The translations under genes and the position numbers were made by a program. A DNA stretch of 33,526 bases from Schoenoplectus triqueter. Lineage: Eukaryota > Streptophyta > Magnoliopsida > Poales > Cyperaceae. Below the pieces are notes generated by a model that did not search any database, was not told the origin of the DNA, and saw nothing but the letters and a program-made list of their open reading frames with translations. Positions 10,275-20,680 of the stretch are shown here, one piece after another. The DNA lies in assembly GCA_964058805.1 (NCBI GenBank), contig CAXKVV010001358.1:1-33526 (forward strand), given 5' to 3'. Positions within the stretch are counted from its first letter, which is position 1; every line of letters starts with the position of its first letter.

Positions 10275-11096
10275 TCGATATGAATGAAAAAATAAATTGG
10301 GTCATGTATTGCAAAGTGCCATCAGGGACCCATGCGAGAAGATTGAGAGAGATCGTCGAATATATGAGACGTGTTGATGAAGCTACCAAGTGATCGGAAT
10401 TAGTTGTACCACACCAAGGTTGATGCTGAATGAAGAATGTAAGAAGGTGACTCTCCGGTGTACCATTGAAATTAGTTGAGTAACTCCGTAATTGAACACA
10501 AGATTAGCATAATCAAGTGTTATAGATGGGGTGAAATTCGACAATTCAAGGTACAACTCCTTGCTTGCAATGAATGTCAATTGGTTATGAGGTATACTGG
10601 TTCAGTTCTGATATCGACAATTGAGTGGTATACTGTTTCAGTTCTGATATCCCTTATTTCAGCTGCAAAACTTGAAAATTGCTTAGAATAGTTCAGTTCT
10701 GATAATGTAGGCGTTCATCAAAATTGGTGTAGTTGCTATTTTTGGGAGTTCTTGCCATGGTTGTGTGAAGTGTTGGAATTGCGGAGATAACAATCAACAC
10801 TCAGCGACCGACCTTTTGGCTCTGGATAGCAAGTGCAACACCCTTAATTAGAATCAAGGGTGTTCGTGAATAATCAGAGGCCAATTGACAGGTAAGTCGA
10901 AGAAATTAGAAAATTAAGATATCACTGGTACAAACCAGGAAATAGAAAGAGGGGATAAAATTGAGATTATGTTAATCATAATCGCATAATAAGTTCCATA
11001 CAATCGTTAGCCTTTATATAGGTGATCCTAATGCAACAAAATTTTCTAAAAATGGTCAAGTATCCAACTAGAATGAATTTGGGGCTGCCATATCAA
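10275..11096 (+). other. MULE interior, possible captured sequence
   Basis: The interior is distinctly less AT-rich than the TIRs. An open frame crossing from the left TIR ends at 10393 with VMYCKVPSGTHARRLREIV and YMRRVDEATK, which reads like real protein but matches no family I recognise. Also present are a 36-bp tandem duplication (GGTATACTG.TTCAGTTCTG at 10591 and 10627, with a third partial copy near 10691) and a hairpin AACACCCTT/AAGGGTGTT (10837-10845 and 10856-10864). Capture of host gene pieces (a Pack-MULE) is a reasonable inference but is not shown. Confidence 0.4.
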
Positions 11097-11343
11097 CTGT
11101 CAGATAAGCTGGGATCGGAGGAAAAAAAGAAATAGTTTCTATACATATGATAAAGGGCAAAAATGGAAATATGAAATGTTAAATACAAATATCAGATTTT
11201 TAAATTAAAATTATACACTAAGTATATAATTGTGGCAAAATTCTAAATAAATTGATTTTGTAGTGGCATTAGACAAAGAGAGAGATTTAAAGTGGCATTT
11301 TGCTAATTTTAAAGTTTTGAAATGGCACAAAACTAATTTTCTC
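11097..11343 (-). repeat. Right terminal inverted repeat of the MULE
   Basis: It begins CTGTCAGATAAGCTGGGATC and ends CTAATTTTCTC. It is the reverse complement of 10029-10274 with scattered differences. Confidence 0.93.
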
Positions 11344-11352
11344 TATTAATAA

Positions 11353-11982
11353 TTAGAAAAATGCGAAGGGTCAAAATAGCCGATATCGGATTTATGGCAG
11401 AAAAACAATTTTCATCACGGATAAGAGTTATTACTGCAGATGCAATCTGTTCATGTAAAATATAGATGTTTTGACTTTTTTTTTGCAAGTCGTAATGTAA
11501 AAATGTTCAAACAAAAATGATGTAAATATTAGAACAATCATTCATTAATATTTTTATCCAAATTATTTGACAATGATGATAATTATCACCAATAAGATAA
11601 TTTATTTTCTCATTTGAATAGATCACGTATTACTATTATATTTTTTTAAAAAAACAAAACATTGATTTTTTTTAACGTGCGACTATCTAAATTGTAGAAA
11701 ACACGTGATTGTATTTTTTTTATTTATAAATTAATTAATCAATTATCAAAGTCATTAATAAATGATTGTCCACGTATACCTTTCCAACAATAGTGCACGT
11801 AGTAATATTTATTAAAAAATTATGTAAATGAGGCAGATTATTTATCTATTTATTTGATTTAAAATCTTTTTTGTGAATTATGTTCAGACAATATATAATC
11901 GATCCAATTAATGTATAAAATGTCGTCAACTAGAATTTGAAAAATCGGACAATTATAACTACTTATTTTCTTAATTATTGTA
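11353..11982. other. AT-rich intergenic sequence
   Basis: Nothing recognised. It lies downstream (3' side) of the candidate minus-strand gene at 11983-12617. Confidence 0.5.
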
Positions 11983-12617
11983 TTAAATACTAAATAGGGT
12001 GAAAAAACCGATAGCGTCGTCGTGCTTTTCATCTGAATATACAATGCTAGTGGGGCGATAGAAGCCGCTATGAATGCTATTTAAACCCTTGAAAAAAAAA
12101 TAGAATCGAACAAAAAAAATACTTTCCACGAAGTTGCAAAATATATGACGTTTCATGTTTTTAATAGTAACTCACAGTTATAGCATTAGTTTTTATTTGA
12201 GAACATTATAATGTAATATAATGAATGCGACAATTGTACTAGCAAATTAAAAGTACATTTATAATTATTATATTGTTTTCCAAGAATGTACAAAATAACT
12301 ACTAAAATGATTGCTGGCATCGTTTTTTTTCTCAAAACAACAGACATGTTATTTGCCAAAGAATAAAATATATATAGTTATTGAACATACGTACATTCAG
12401 TTTATTCCCAAAGACATTACTTTTATATGTGCACATTAATTAAAAGCAGACAATTTTTTGACATTTTTGTAATAAAAATATAGTTGCCATCGTTTAGAAA
12501 TATAGGAATAAACTTTTTGTTTAAAAAAATTACCTGACAGGCGCTGATGGTACTGACGACCACCAGTGCTACACCAAACTTTATATGAGTCTCTTTCAGA
12601 GCACGGTATCCATCCAT
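11983..12617 (-). CDS. Candidate two-exon gene, ~62-residue hydrophobic protein
   Basis: Proposed exon 1 is 12617-12534. It starts at ATG and encodes MDGYRALKETHIKFGVALVV and then VSTISACQ, ending in CAG before GTAATT. Proposed exon 2 is 12087-11983, preceded by a T-rich tract and CAAG. It continues in phase as GLNSIHSGFYRPTSIVYS and then DEKHDDAIGFFTLFSI, followed by TAA. The splice phase is 0 on both sides and the intron is 446 bp. Both exons are more GC-rich than their surroundings. Residues 14-27 form a hydrophobic segment that could be a membrane anchor. The family is unknown. Exon 2 is also open in another frame (AFIAASIAPLALYIQMKS), so the join is not certain, and exon 1 could be internal because the frame is open upstream. 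Confidence 0.4.
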
Positions 12618-13314
12618 GCTAATTAGTGGTTCGAAAAATATTCGAAAAGATCAAAAATTTAACATTTGAATCTAATGTATTTATAATTTGAAAATAATTT
12701 ATTTTATGTCATATAAATAAAATATATATTATAATGATAAAATCCCATATCAAATAATATATAATATGTTTTGTGTTAAATAATTCACGAATAAAAAAAA
12801 TTGATCAAAAAATATATTGTATGTTGAAGTGACGAATTATTTATGAAACATACGGTTAGAGATGAAAAATAAGTTATTAGCGAATGATATAACTATATAA
12901 CCGTCTAAAAGGGCGAGGTAGATTTTTGTGCCGTTTTAGAGAAACATTAATTTGATTTCGAACTTATGTTTTTTTAATCGTGGTTGTGAAACAATTACGT
13001 CGACTGAAAACTTAACAATGCGTGTCAATGTCATTCACATCCACTCGACATGCAACTTCATGTAAATCAGACTATATCTCAAACTTTTAAAAAATAATTA
13101 TGTCAACATCACAGAAAACACAAAGTTTCAGTACTGCCGGTGCCAGACTATACCTCAAATTTAATTGTAAACGAGACAATACAAATACATTCTACCGGTA
13201 ATTTTGATTGAAGACAAAATACATTCCATAGGTATATAGCATAGAAATTAGTTAATTACGTTCATTAATTCTACCTGGAATTTTGATCGAAGGCAATATA
13301 TATTCTATATATAT
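12618..13314. other. AT-rich sequence with a small imperfect repeat
   Basis: A ~35-bp word CTACCGGTAATTTTGATTGA (near 13193) recurs as CTACCTGGAATTTTGATCGA (near 13272), period about 79 bp. Otherwise nothing was recognised. The 5' part would be the promoter side of the candidate gene at 11983-12617. Confidence 0.5.
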
Positions 13315-13718
13315 AGAGAGAGAGTGGAGATACCGTGAGCTTAAGCTCACGGAGGTCTTCCGTGAGCTTAACTCAAAAAATATATTAAACCATCTCAACA
13401 TTTTAAAATATCATTCTCATTAAATTATTTATATGAAAATCTCATGGGATGCAAAAATTTGGAGCGTTTTGAGCTTTTTAAGTTGTGGTATTTAATTTTT
13501 GAAAATCAGCTCTAAAAATAATAATAATATATTCAATACTTGAACATCATTTTAAAAAATTAAAAACGATGACTTAAAAAAGCTCAAAACACTCCAAATT
13601 TTTGCATCCCACGAGATTTTTATATAAAGAATTTTATGAGAATGATAAATTAAAATTTCGATATGATTTAATATATTTTTTAAGTTAAGCTCATGGTATC
13701 TCCACTCTCTCTCTCTAT
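13315..13718. mobile_element. Foldback MITE 1, tip with 20-bp palindrome
   Basis: Arms 13315-13505 and about 13545-13718 are reverse complements. The tips read GAGAGAGTGGAGATACC and GGTATCTCCACTCTCTCTC. Both arms share AATATATTAAA, TTCTCAT.AAATT.TTTATAT, TCTC.TGGGATGCAAAAATTT and GAG.GTTTTGAGCTTTTT. The left arm has a local insertion relative to the right that creates a perfect 20-bp palindrome, CCGTGAGCTTAAGCTCACGG (13333-13352). The element sits between AT- and GA-type microsatellites. No coding capacity. It is related to the two elements that follow. Confidence 0.85.
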
Positions 13719-13730
13719 ATATATATATAT

Positions 13731-14126
13731 ACTAACGTGCTCCTAGGAGTACAGAGTCCTTCCATAATTCTAACTTAAAAAGTATATCAAATGATCTTTA
13801 AATTTTAATTTATCACTCTCATAAAATCCTTTATATTGAAATCTTATGGGGTACAAAAATTTGAGTTATTTCGACTTTTCTAAGTCACTTTTTTGAATTT
13901 TTGAAAATAATGTACAAATATTGAATATATTATTAGTATTTTTAGAGTTAATTTTCAAAAATTAAAAAAATAAATTATAAAACTCAAAACACTCTAAATT
14001 TTTATACCCCATAAGATTTCAATATGAAGAATTTAATGAGAGTGATAAATTAAAATTTGAAGATCATTTGATATATTTTTTGAGATAGAATTACGGAGAG
14101 CTTCATGCTCCTAGGAGCACGCTAGT
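13731..14126. mobile_element. Foldback MITE 2, tip ACTARCGTGCTCCTAGGAG
   Basis: 396 bp. It starts ACTAACGTGCTCCTAGGAG and ends CTCCTAGGAGCACGCTAGT, with arms that stay complementary to near the centre. The internal part of each arm closely matches MITE 1: TTAATTTATCACTCTCAT, AAATCTTATGGGGTA.AAAAATTT and a GTTTTGAG block. The outer ~50 bp differ. The tip contains the 10-bp palindrome CTCCTAGGAG. The left end directly abuts a TA microsatellite. Confidence 0.88.
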
Positions 14127-14133
14127 TTTACTC

Positions 14134-14181
<48 letters not shown>

Positions 14182-14189
14182 AGAGACAG
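14127..14189. repeat. TA and GA microsatellites
   Basis: Uninterrupted TA dinucleotides (about 14135-14157) followed by GA dinucleotides (about 14158-14180), separating foldback elements 2 and 3. Confidence 0.95.
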
Positions 14190-14562
14190 AGTTGGACTAT
14201 TGTGAAAACGTTTGCATTTTGAGTCCAAGTGCATACGTCTCAAATTTTATCGTAACACGTTCGAAATTCAAAATAATCATTCTCATTAAATTATTCATAT
14301 CAAAATATTGGGGGATACAAAAATTTGATGTATTTTGAATTTTTAAGTATTTATTTCGGATTTTTGAAAATCAGCAACAACAATTCAATATTTTATTATT
14401 ATTTTAGTGCTGATTTTCAAAAATCCAAAATAAATATTTTGTATCCCTCAATATTTTGATATGAAGAATTTAATGAGATGAAAATTTTAAATTTCGGACG
14501 TGTTACGATAAAATTTAAGACGTGTGCACTTGAGACTCAAAATGCAAATATTTTCACAATAA
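14190..14562. mobile_element. Foldback MITE 3, tip GGACTATTGTGAAAA
   Basis: The left arm reads GGACTATTGTGAAAACGTTT, then GCATTTTGAGTCCAAGTGCA and ATCGTAACACGT.CGAAATT. The right arm is the matching reverse complement ending ATTTTCACAATAACC. The core again has TCTCATTAAATT.TTCATAT, AAAATATTG.GGGATACAAAA and GATTTTTGAAAATCAGC, as in elements 1 and 2. The right arm lacks about 20 bp present in the left. TTGGACT near the tip pairs with AGTCCAA, giving a subterminal hairpin. Confidence 0.85.
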
Positions 14563-15113
14563 CCTATCCCTATATATATATACACACATGTACCATACAA
14601 AGTATATACATTATGAGAGTAAATGCAAAATTTGTCATGCACAGTCAAACACAGCTTGTGGCAGGTCGCAACATTATCACAATCTCAATCACTAAATACA
14701 AATTTTAGTTGTTGGTCGCGCGCAACTCCTAACAACAGAAAAAGATATATATTCGAAATATGCTTCTTCTGGTTCTCCGAAAGAGCAGTGATTAGTGATA
14801 TTTATATCTATATCTATTTCTATAATATTATATAAAGCAGTTAAGAATTAAATGAATCTATTTTATATCATTTTTTTCAAATTTTTTATATCCCAAAATA
14901 ATTCACATCTAATGATTTACATTAATTTTGACTAATCAGACGAATATGATAGCGTCCATTATTTTATGTTCGTCTCAATTTCTTTCCTATATAAGAGGAA
15001 AAAAATTAAATGTTGAGAAAAATCATGCGAGAAGGGATCATTTTACAATGGTAAGAAATTAAATGTCTAGAATCTCTCAAACGGACAAATATTTGAGCTC
15101 AAATTAATATTTT
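14563..15113. other. AT-rich spacer with a partial MITE end
   Basis: GAGAAGGGATCATTTTACAATGG at about 15031-15053 (first 20 bases: GAGAAGGGATCATTTTACAA) resembles the terminus of the MITE at 15114-15501. This suggests a second, fragmentary member of that family. Nothing else was recognised. Confidence 0.5.
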
Positions 15114-15501
15114 TAATATAGAGAAGGGATCAGTTTATAATGGTTTATTTTGATAACCTCAACAATGAACCTCTAAATAAATAGAAAAAAATCTTAAAAA
15201 TAGAAAGAAATTTATAGATATGTTTTTCTACCTTTAGATTGATGGTCATTCAAATTTCATGTAATTTTATTATCATTTGATTGTCCATCAAAGTCCGTCA
15301 AATTGGAACCGTTATAAATTACATGAAATTTTGATGGATCATCAAACGATAATGAAATTACATGAAATTTAAATGACCGTCAATCTAAAAGTAGAATAAC
15401 ACATCTATAAAAAAATCATTTTAAGATTTTTTTTATATTTATTTAAAGATTCATTGTCAAGGTTGTCAAAATAACCCATTGTCAATGGATCCCCACTCAT
15501 T
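15114..15501. mobile_element. Foldback MITE, tip GAGAAGGGATC / GATCCCCACTC
   Basis: Arms of about 185 bp are inverted: AATGGTTTATTTTGATAACC, TCTAAATAAATA.A, TTTAGATTGATGGTCATT and AATTTCATGTAATTT recur as reverse complements on the right side. The centre lies near 15300. TTAATA-like sequence flanks both ends and could be part of a target duplication, but this is not exact. A related right end (CATTGTCGTCAAGTGACC) lies at about 15703-15723 and a left end at about 15031, so nested insertion of one family member into another is possible. Confidence 0.8.
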
Positions 15502-15870
15502 AATAAAAACGACAGAGTCAAAGCTCCAAATTTACATATTTCCTATTTTATGATATATATTACGTTGAAAATGGTCCTTGATGAAAAATCTAATAATACT
15601 TAACGTACATAAAATTTTAAATAATATATCTATATTTTTTTCTATTTCTAGATTTGTGTTTAAGTTTAATTTAAAATCATTAAGATCGGAAGTTGTCAAA
15701 AGAATCATTGTCGTCAAGTGACCAATTATCATTAAATAAAATCATCTTAAATAATAAAAGTCATTTATGAACGTTACTTTAACAATCTTATAACCAACGG
15801 TACCATGCATATGAGGTAATTCTATGTTTTCTATCCGACCACAAAAAAATTTAGTTTGAAGTTTTCACAT
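15502..15870. other. AT-rich spacer with fragmentary MITE end
   Basis: It contains GTTGTCAAAAGAATCATTGT near 15693, similar to the right end of the preceding MITE. No other feature was recognised. Confidence 0.5.
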
Positions 15871-15876
15871 GTTTGT

Positions 15877-15900
15877 TTGGCAGTGAAATGCCACTGCCAA
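15877..15900. repeat. Perfect 9-bp hairpin
   Basis: TTGGCAGTG (15877-15885) pairs with CACTGCCAA (15892-15900) around a 6-base loop. No T-tract follows, and the function is unknown. Confidence 0.85.
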
Positions 15901-16070
15901 GACCATGTAGTTCAATGAAACTGACTCTAATAAAATGCTCTACGCTACACAAGCGTAGGCTACAGAGTGCTGGCAGGCTGGGCTAGGAAGTAGGAACGTA
16001 CACCCTTCCTGTCGTGTTGCGTACGTACTGCCATCGCATCACTGATCACTCGGTGGTAGTGTGGCTTGTA
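15901..16070. other. GC-richer island, no gene model
   Basis: About 150 bp stand out from very AT-rich flanks and contain the hairpin CTACGCT/AGCGTAG (15940-15946 and 15952-15958). No long frame or splice pair is convincing. It could be a promoter-proximal remnant or a TE internal region. Confidence 0.4.
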
Positions 16071-17749
16071 GATCTAATTAAAAAAATAATAGAGTTCAAA
16101 ACTGATTCGTCGATTGACAAATAAATTAATTTTACAATTGAATCTAATTACTTAATTGATTATTATTTACTAGTATCTTATTTGTGCGTTATTAAGGTGA
16201 TGTATTTTAAAAATATAAAAAATTACATCTTCATGTAAAAATAAATAAAATAAAAATAATGTAGTAATTAATATAAATTTCAATCATGAATACATAATTA
16301 ATGTAAAATTAATACATAATTGAAAGAAAAATTAAAATTATAAATTCAACACAAATGACCATATATATAGTAACATTATTTAATGGATAACTCAATCTGA
16401 AGACTAATATTAGCTATAGAAAATTAATAAAAAATCTGAATCGTTATAGAATCAGAACATTTACGTGCTTATTAAGGAGTAGAGACAAAGATAGAGATAA
16501 TGTAGTTTGCTTGTGTTTCTATCCAACTAAAAAATTCTGATTTAGATTTAGATGATATCATCCTTATAAAATGCTATATTCTTGAGAGAGAAAAATTACT
16601 CATTCGAACGCTCATAAAATCTAGCTACGTTGACTTTTCGATTTGACTGATTTCTCTTATATTTTAATTATTTACAAAAGCATATGGTAAAAAGTAATTA
16701 TTTTCATATTATTTTGTCACGTCTAATTCACAATAATTGTTTTGAACTTTTAGAACTTTATAAACGTTCATGCTTAATGGCACATATTCATTGAAAGTGT
16801 TATTACAATCAAGTGTAATTCAATTCTTAATTTTATTAGATTGTGAAAAGCAGCCGTTTTGTTACTTTTTTGTCTTTTTTTTTCTTCGATAGTAGTTCTA
16901 TAAAATCGATAATTTAATAAAAATAAATAAGTAAATAAATAGGTGAATATTTTATTTTCTAAGTGATTAAAAATTGTTAATGCAGACGTTTGGATTTTTT
17001 TCATCCTCTGAAATAAAAATGTAGGTATTATGATCTTACTTTTCTAATTAATGATTTAATTGTTTTTAATTTGTTTAAATCATGAATACCTGCGTTTATT
17101 TATTCGCGAAGTTCAATTAATAAACCACATAACATTCAATGATTTGTTGGTATATAGTTGCCTAGTTAGTACATACTCCATCAAATCATCAGATATGTAC
17201 AGTTTGTTTAAATACAAATTGTCGCACGAACATTCAACGACAGTCTTTTATGGATTAGCTAAATTTAATAAAATTTAAAATATAATGAATTATATTTTAA
17301 AAAATATAACTTAAATTTTTTTTTGTAAGAATATTTTGAATTTATTTAAAGTGACATTCTCGTAAAAAAAAACCTCCATTGTCAAGTGATTCCTTGTGCA
17401 TAAGCCTTGTATACATCATGTATGTGTGTGGGTCGACTGATAAATGAGCCAGCTATAGTTTCTAGTAACAACATTCGCGAATATTCATGTTTTATTTGCC
17501 AATTATTCGGAATTCAGCATTCACCGAGAGAGCGACGAGTTTTAGATAGATTAAAACTTATTTAATATTGAACAAAAGATTAAAATGTGTTTAATTCAGG
17601 GTGATTTTGAATTTTCATATAGCCCGCTTTCATGTCGCTGCCTTGGGAACATGCGTTAAGGGAGAGGGAAAAAAAGTCATTTGTGAGAACAAAGAATAGA
17701 GTGATGTAGAACTGTAAGCTGCGAGTTAGCAACATAAGTCATTCATTTC
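16071..17749. other. AT-rich intergenic sequence
   Basis: No gene or complete element was found. A motif GTGCTTATTAAGGAGTAGAG near 16464 closely matches GTGCTTAATAAAGGAGTAGA near 7848, showing a dispersed repeat whose type was not recognised. A short word near 17378 (CCATTGTCAAGTGATTCC) resembles the end of the MITE at 15114-15501. Confidence 0.45.
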
Positions 17750-17935
17750 CTATAGAAATGAAGGAATGGACCTTGCAAATAGAATATCGTCCTTGTCCTT
17801 GCAAGTGTGAGTGGGTAAGGATATTTTCTTCCGTGGGGATTCTTTCTCATCCGGAAAGCTAGTGAAAGTCAAGCTATCTCTCGCTCTATGAAATCGACAG
17901 CAATAACCTTTGACCTTTCTCTCTCCCCCATACAT
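17750..17935 (-). CDS. Hypothetical 61-codon ORF
   Basis: It starts with ATG at 17935 and ends with TAG. It is less AT-rich than its flanks and encodes a basic peptide with segments such as ARDSLTFTSFPDEKESPRKK and THTCKDKDDILFARS. There is no signal peptide or membrane segment. It could be an exon or relic rather than a complete gene, because no splice sites or promoter were fixed. The family was not recognised. Confidence 0.25.
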   Translation of the reverse strand: MYGGERKVKGYCCRFHRARDSLTFTSFPDEKESPRKKISLPTHTCKDKDDILFARSIPSFL

Positions 17936-19187
17936 ATTTTATTCTTTTCTGATCTTTTCTTTATTTTTTGTTACTCCCCGATTTGAAGATTAGAAGTTGC
18001 ATTGTATTTTTTTTCCAATTTTTAAAAACTTTTAAACATTTATATCATAATTAAAAATAATTATTATAATAGAAACCTGAATAAATCTTATTATTTTTGT
18101 ATGACATCTGTAACATTGATTCTTATTATCTTTTTATATTAATGTACTCATTTAAAAATAACTTGCATGGATTCACAATTTTTATTCATAGACATTCGTA
18201 AAATGTTTAATTCTAGATCTATTTTTTTTATATAATTTACTATTTTATTATATCAAATACACTAACTGATTTTTTTTTCAAATTATACCTATATAATACC
18301 GAATCACTAATTTCTAACCCAAGCGAACTATTTCTCAATGATGAACTTGCCTATGTGATTTATATAGGCTATATAATACAGATCATATTAGACTTTCATT
18401 GTGTGTGTTATGCCCATCTCATCAACGTACATGACACACGCACACACAAACCTGGCGACATATAATTCGCCAAAGTACATAATATTTCAATTTAAAAAAT
18501 TACGGAACTTCTGAGATTCTTTTTTTTAACTTCTATCTAATGGTAGATGAATATTGATCATGTCTTTGGTGTTCTACTCAGATCATTATGTTTTTCATAT
18601 TGGCGTGTCAGAATTTGATATTATTGGAAAATTTATTTGACCTGTAGATTACGTTTTATGTTTGAAGATCAAGAAGCTGAGAATCAATCGTACATGGGAT
18701 AGTTGATTTTAATAATGCATTGGGATAGTTGATTTTAATAATGCATCGATGAGATACAAGAAAAAAATATTTAATTCATACATATATTATTATGCACATG
18801 TATAGAAAAACAATTTATCATGAACTATGTAATTGGGTAAAATTAATTTCTCATTATATCATTTCATATATTTTGAGATAATGCGACACTCAAAACCATT
18901 ATGCTATAACTAAATAACGATACATTATTGATGTCATTCATTCATATACATATTTTTACCTTTAATTGTGTCTAAAATTGAGATTAAACTTCCAATTTTA
19001 TGTTTAATTTCATCACATTTCATATTTATCTCATTAGATTTGATTTTATCTTGGCTAGTTTTGTATTTCAGAGAAATTCACATGAAAGGGCTAAAGAATC
19101 GAGGCTAGAACATAAGTATGCACACTTAAAAATAATATTGATGCATCACAAGTATCAAGATAATTGACTACCAGCGGAGCAAAAAGC
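17936..19187. other. AT-rich intergenic sequence
   Basis: No gene was recognised. The only clear structure is a 26-bp perfect tandem duplication, listed separately. Confidence 0.5.
18695..18746 (+). repeat. 26-bp perfect tandem duplication
   Basis: The unit begins TGGGATAGTTGATTTTAATA and ends ATGCAT. The two copies are identical and abutting (18695-18720 and 18721-18746). Confidence 0.95.
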
Positions 19188-19222
19188 ATACGACCCGTAT
19201 GTACCTTGCATACGAGTCGTAT
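19188..19222. repeat. 14-bp hairpin, one mismatch
   Basis: ATACGACCCGTATG (19188-19201) pairs with CATACGAGTCGTAT (19209-19222) around a 7-base loop. Confidence 0.85.
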
Positions 19223-19239
19223 AAATTTATTTCGAAAAC

Positions 19240-19440
19240 CGAAACAAAGAAGGCGGCGAGTTAATACCGTGATTTTCTTCCAATCAAGTCGAGCCTCCCT
19301 CCGCTGAAGGCACCCCGAGCAGCTTCTTCCTCTCTCCTAGACCTTCCATTCACCTCTGTACCAGACCCTAGCCGCCATAACCGCCACATCCATTTCAAGG
19401 GCGATTTGAGAGATCGGAGGCCTAAGAACTTGATAGCACG
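19240..19440. other. GC-rich island, possible gene or element fragment
   Basis: A CT-rich, moderately GC-rich stretch (GCTTCTTCCTCTCTCCTAGA, AGCCGCCATAACCGCC) resembling a plant 5' UTR or coding start. No initiated frame is convincing. The sequence downstream (AAAGGGTCGATCTATAGGGA near 19521) resembles phrases I associate with dispersed plant repeats, so the whole may belong to an unclassified transposon. Confidence 0.3.
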
Positions 19441-20180
19441 AGGTTGTACTACGTTTAAAATTTATAAACCCTTACGTTATTTGACTCGGCTGCAAGCGTA
19501 CGACCTACGTTAGTATAGTAAAGGGTCGATCTATAGGGACAAAGATGATTATCAGACCTATTTTACTTTGGTTCTTTAGATGTTCAAACAAATAAAATGG
19601 GGGGTTTGTTTAAGTGTGTTCGGTAATTTATATTAAAGGACGACAAATAATTACTAAATATTTTTGTATTTTGGGTTAAATAAGATAATAGTTCCTAAGA
19701 TATATGTTAGTTCCACTTGGATCTGGATCATACAGCACATATGCTATTGCGTACGGTCTGTATGGACTTAGACTAGTCACGACTACTTCTAGAGGTTGGT
19801 TTCTTCGCTGGTCGCGCGAATACTAACAGATTAGTACCTGGAAAACTAATCTTCTCGCATATTGGTTTGTTCGTACAGTTGGTGGTCAAATAAGGTTCAT
19901 GAGTTCACATAAACCTCAACTCTTACATGTTGACTTAGATCCCTTAGATTGAGTGTCAATTTCCTATAAGCACGCTCAGATCTCTCGATCTGAGAGGGGT
20001 TTAACCTTTCGAACACAATTCGATCTATCCTATTGAGTCTCAGATCTACTTATTAATGTCATACCCCAAAATAATTGAATCATATTAGAGATGATTAATC
20101 CCGTCATGTATGCACAATAAGGCATACGTACAAAAAGCTAAATGAATAAAGTACAATAACACATAATAATCAAAATAACA

Positions 20181-20183
<3 letters not shown>
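19441..20183. other. Probable unclassified repetitive element
   Basis: Less AT-rich than its surroundings, with GGGTCGATCTATAGGGAC and CAGATCTCTCGATCTGAGAG (a hairpin, AGATC..TCTCGATCT type). No coding domain and no matched termini were found. Confidence 0.3.

Positions 20184-20221
<38 letters not shown>
20184..20221 (+). repeat. TAA microsatellite
   Basis: About twelve uninterrupted TAA triplets. Confidence 0.95.
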
Positions 20222-20223
<2 letters not shown>

Positions 20224-20680
20224 CATGATTTGATGATGTTCGAAGAAGATGAGATTGCGAGGGTTATGTAGATTTTTTGATCTCTTGGCCCTCATGGGAT
20301 TTGAATAATGATTTTTGCTGCGAAGAGTGTATTCAAAAGATTATTCCTTGATTTGCCAAACTAACCTATTATCCTTTTATTTTCACTGTTATTTATTTTA
20401 ATAGAAGTCTTAGATGAAACAATCATTAATATCGTACGAAAGAGTCCTGTCAAGCTATTAGGTTTTTTTTTTTTTAGAAAATATGAGGTTTTGTTGTCAA
20501 TGATATGGTAGTATAACAAAAACTCCTCATCCGTATTTATATCCAATAAGTTAACGAATTTTTTTTCTTATCCATATTCATATCCGATAGCTTACTCAAA
20601 ATAAAACCTTATCTATATCTATCTAATCGACTACGATACGGTTAAGATAAACGGCCAAACGACTTTCAAAATAAAAAAGA

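Larger units (their letters stand above)
10020..11352. mobile_element. Mutator-like element (MULE), non-autonomous, with 9-bp TSD
   Basis: The element is 10029-11343 (1,315 bp), starting GGGAAAATTAG and ending CTAATTTTCTC. It is flanked by identical 9-bp target duplications TATTAATAA at 10020-10028 and 11344-11352. The terminal inverted repeats are long: 10029-10274 and 11097-11343, nearly identical apart from scattered substitutions. Long TIRs with a 9-bp duplication are the established signature of Mutator-like elements. No transposase domain is present in the ~820-bp interior, so it must have been mobilised in trans. The high similarity of the TIRs suggests it is fairly young compared with the rest of the window. 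Confidence 0.93.
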
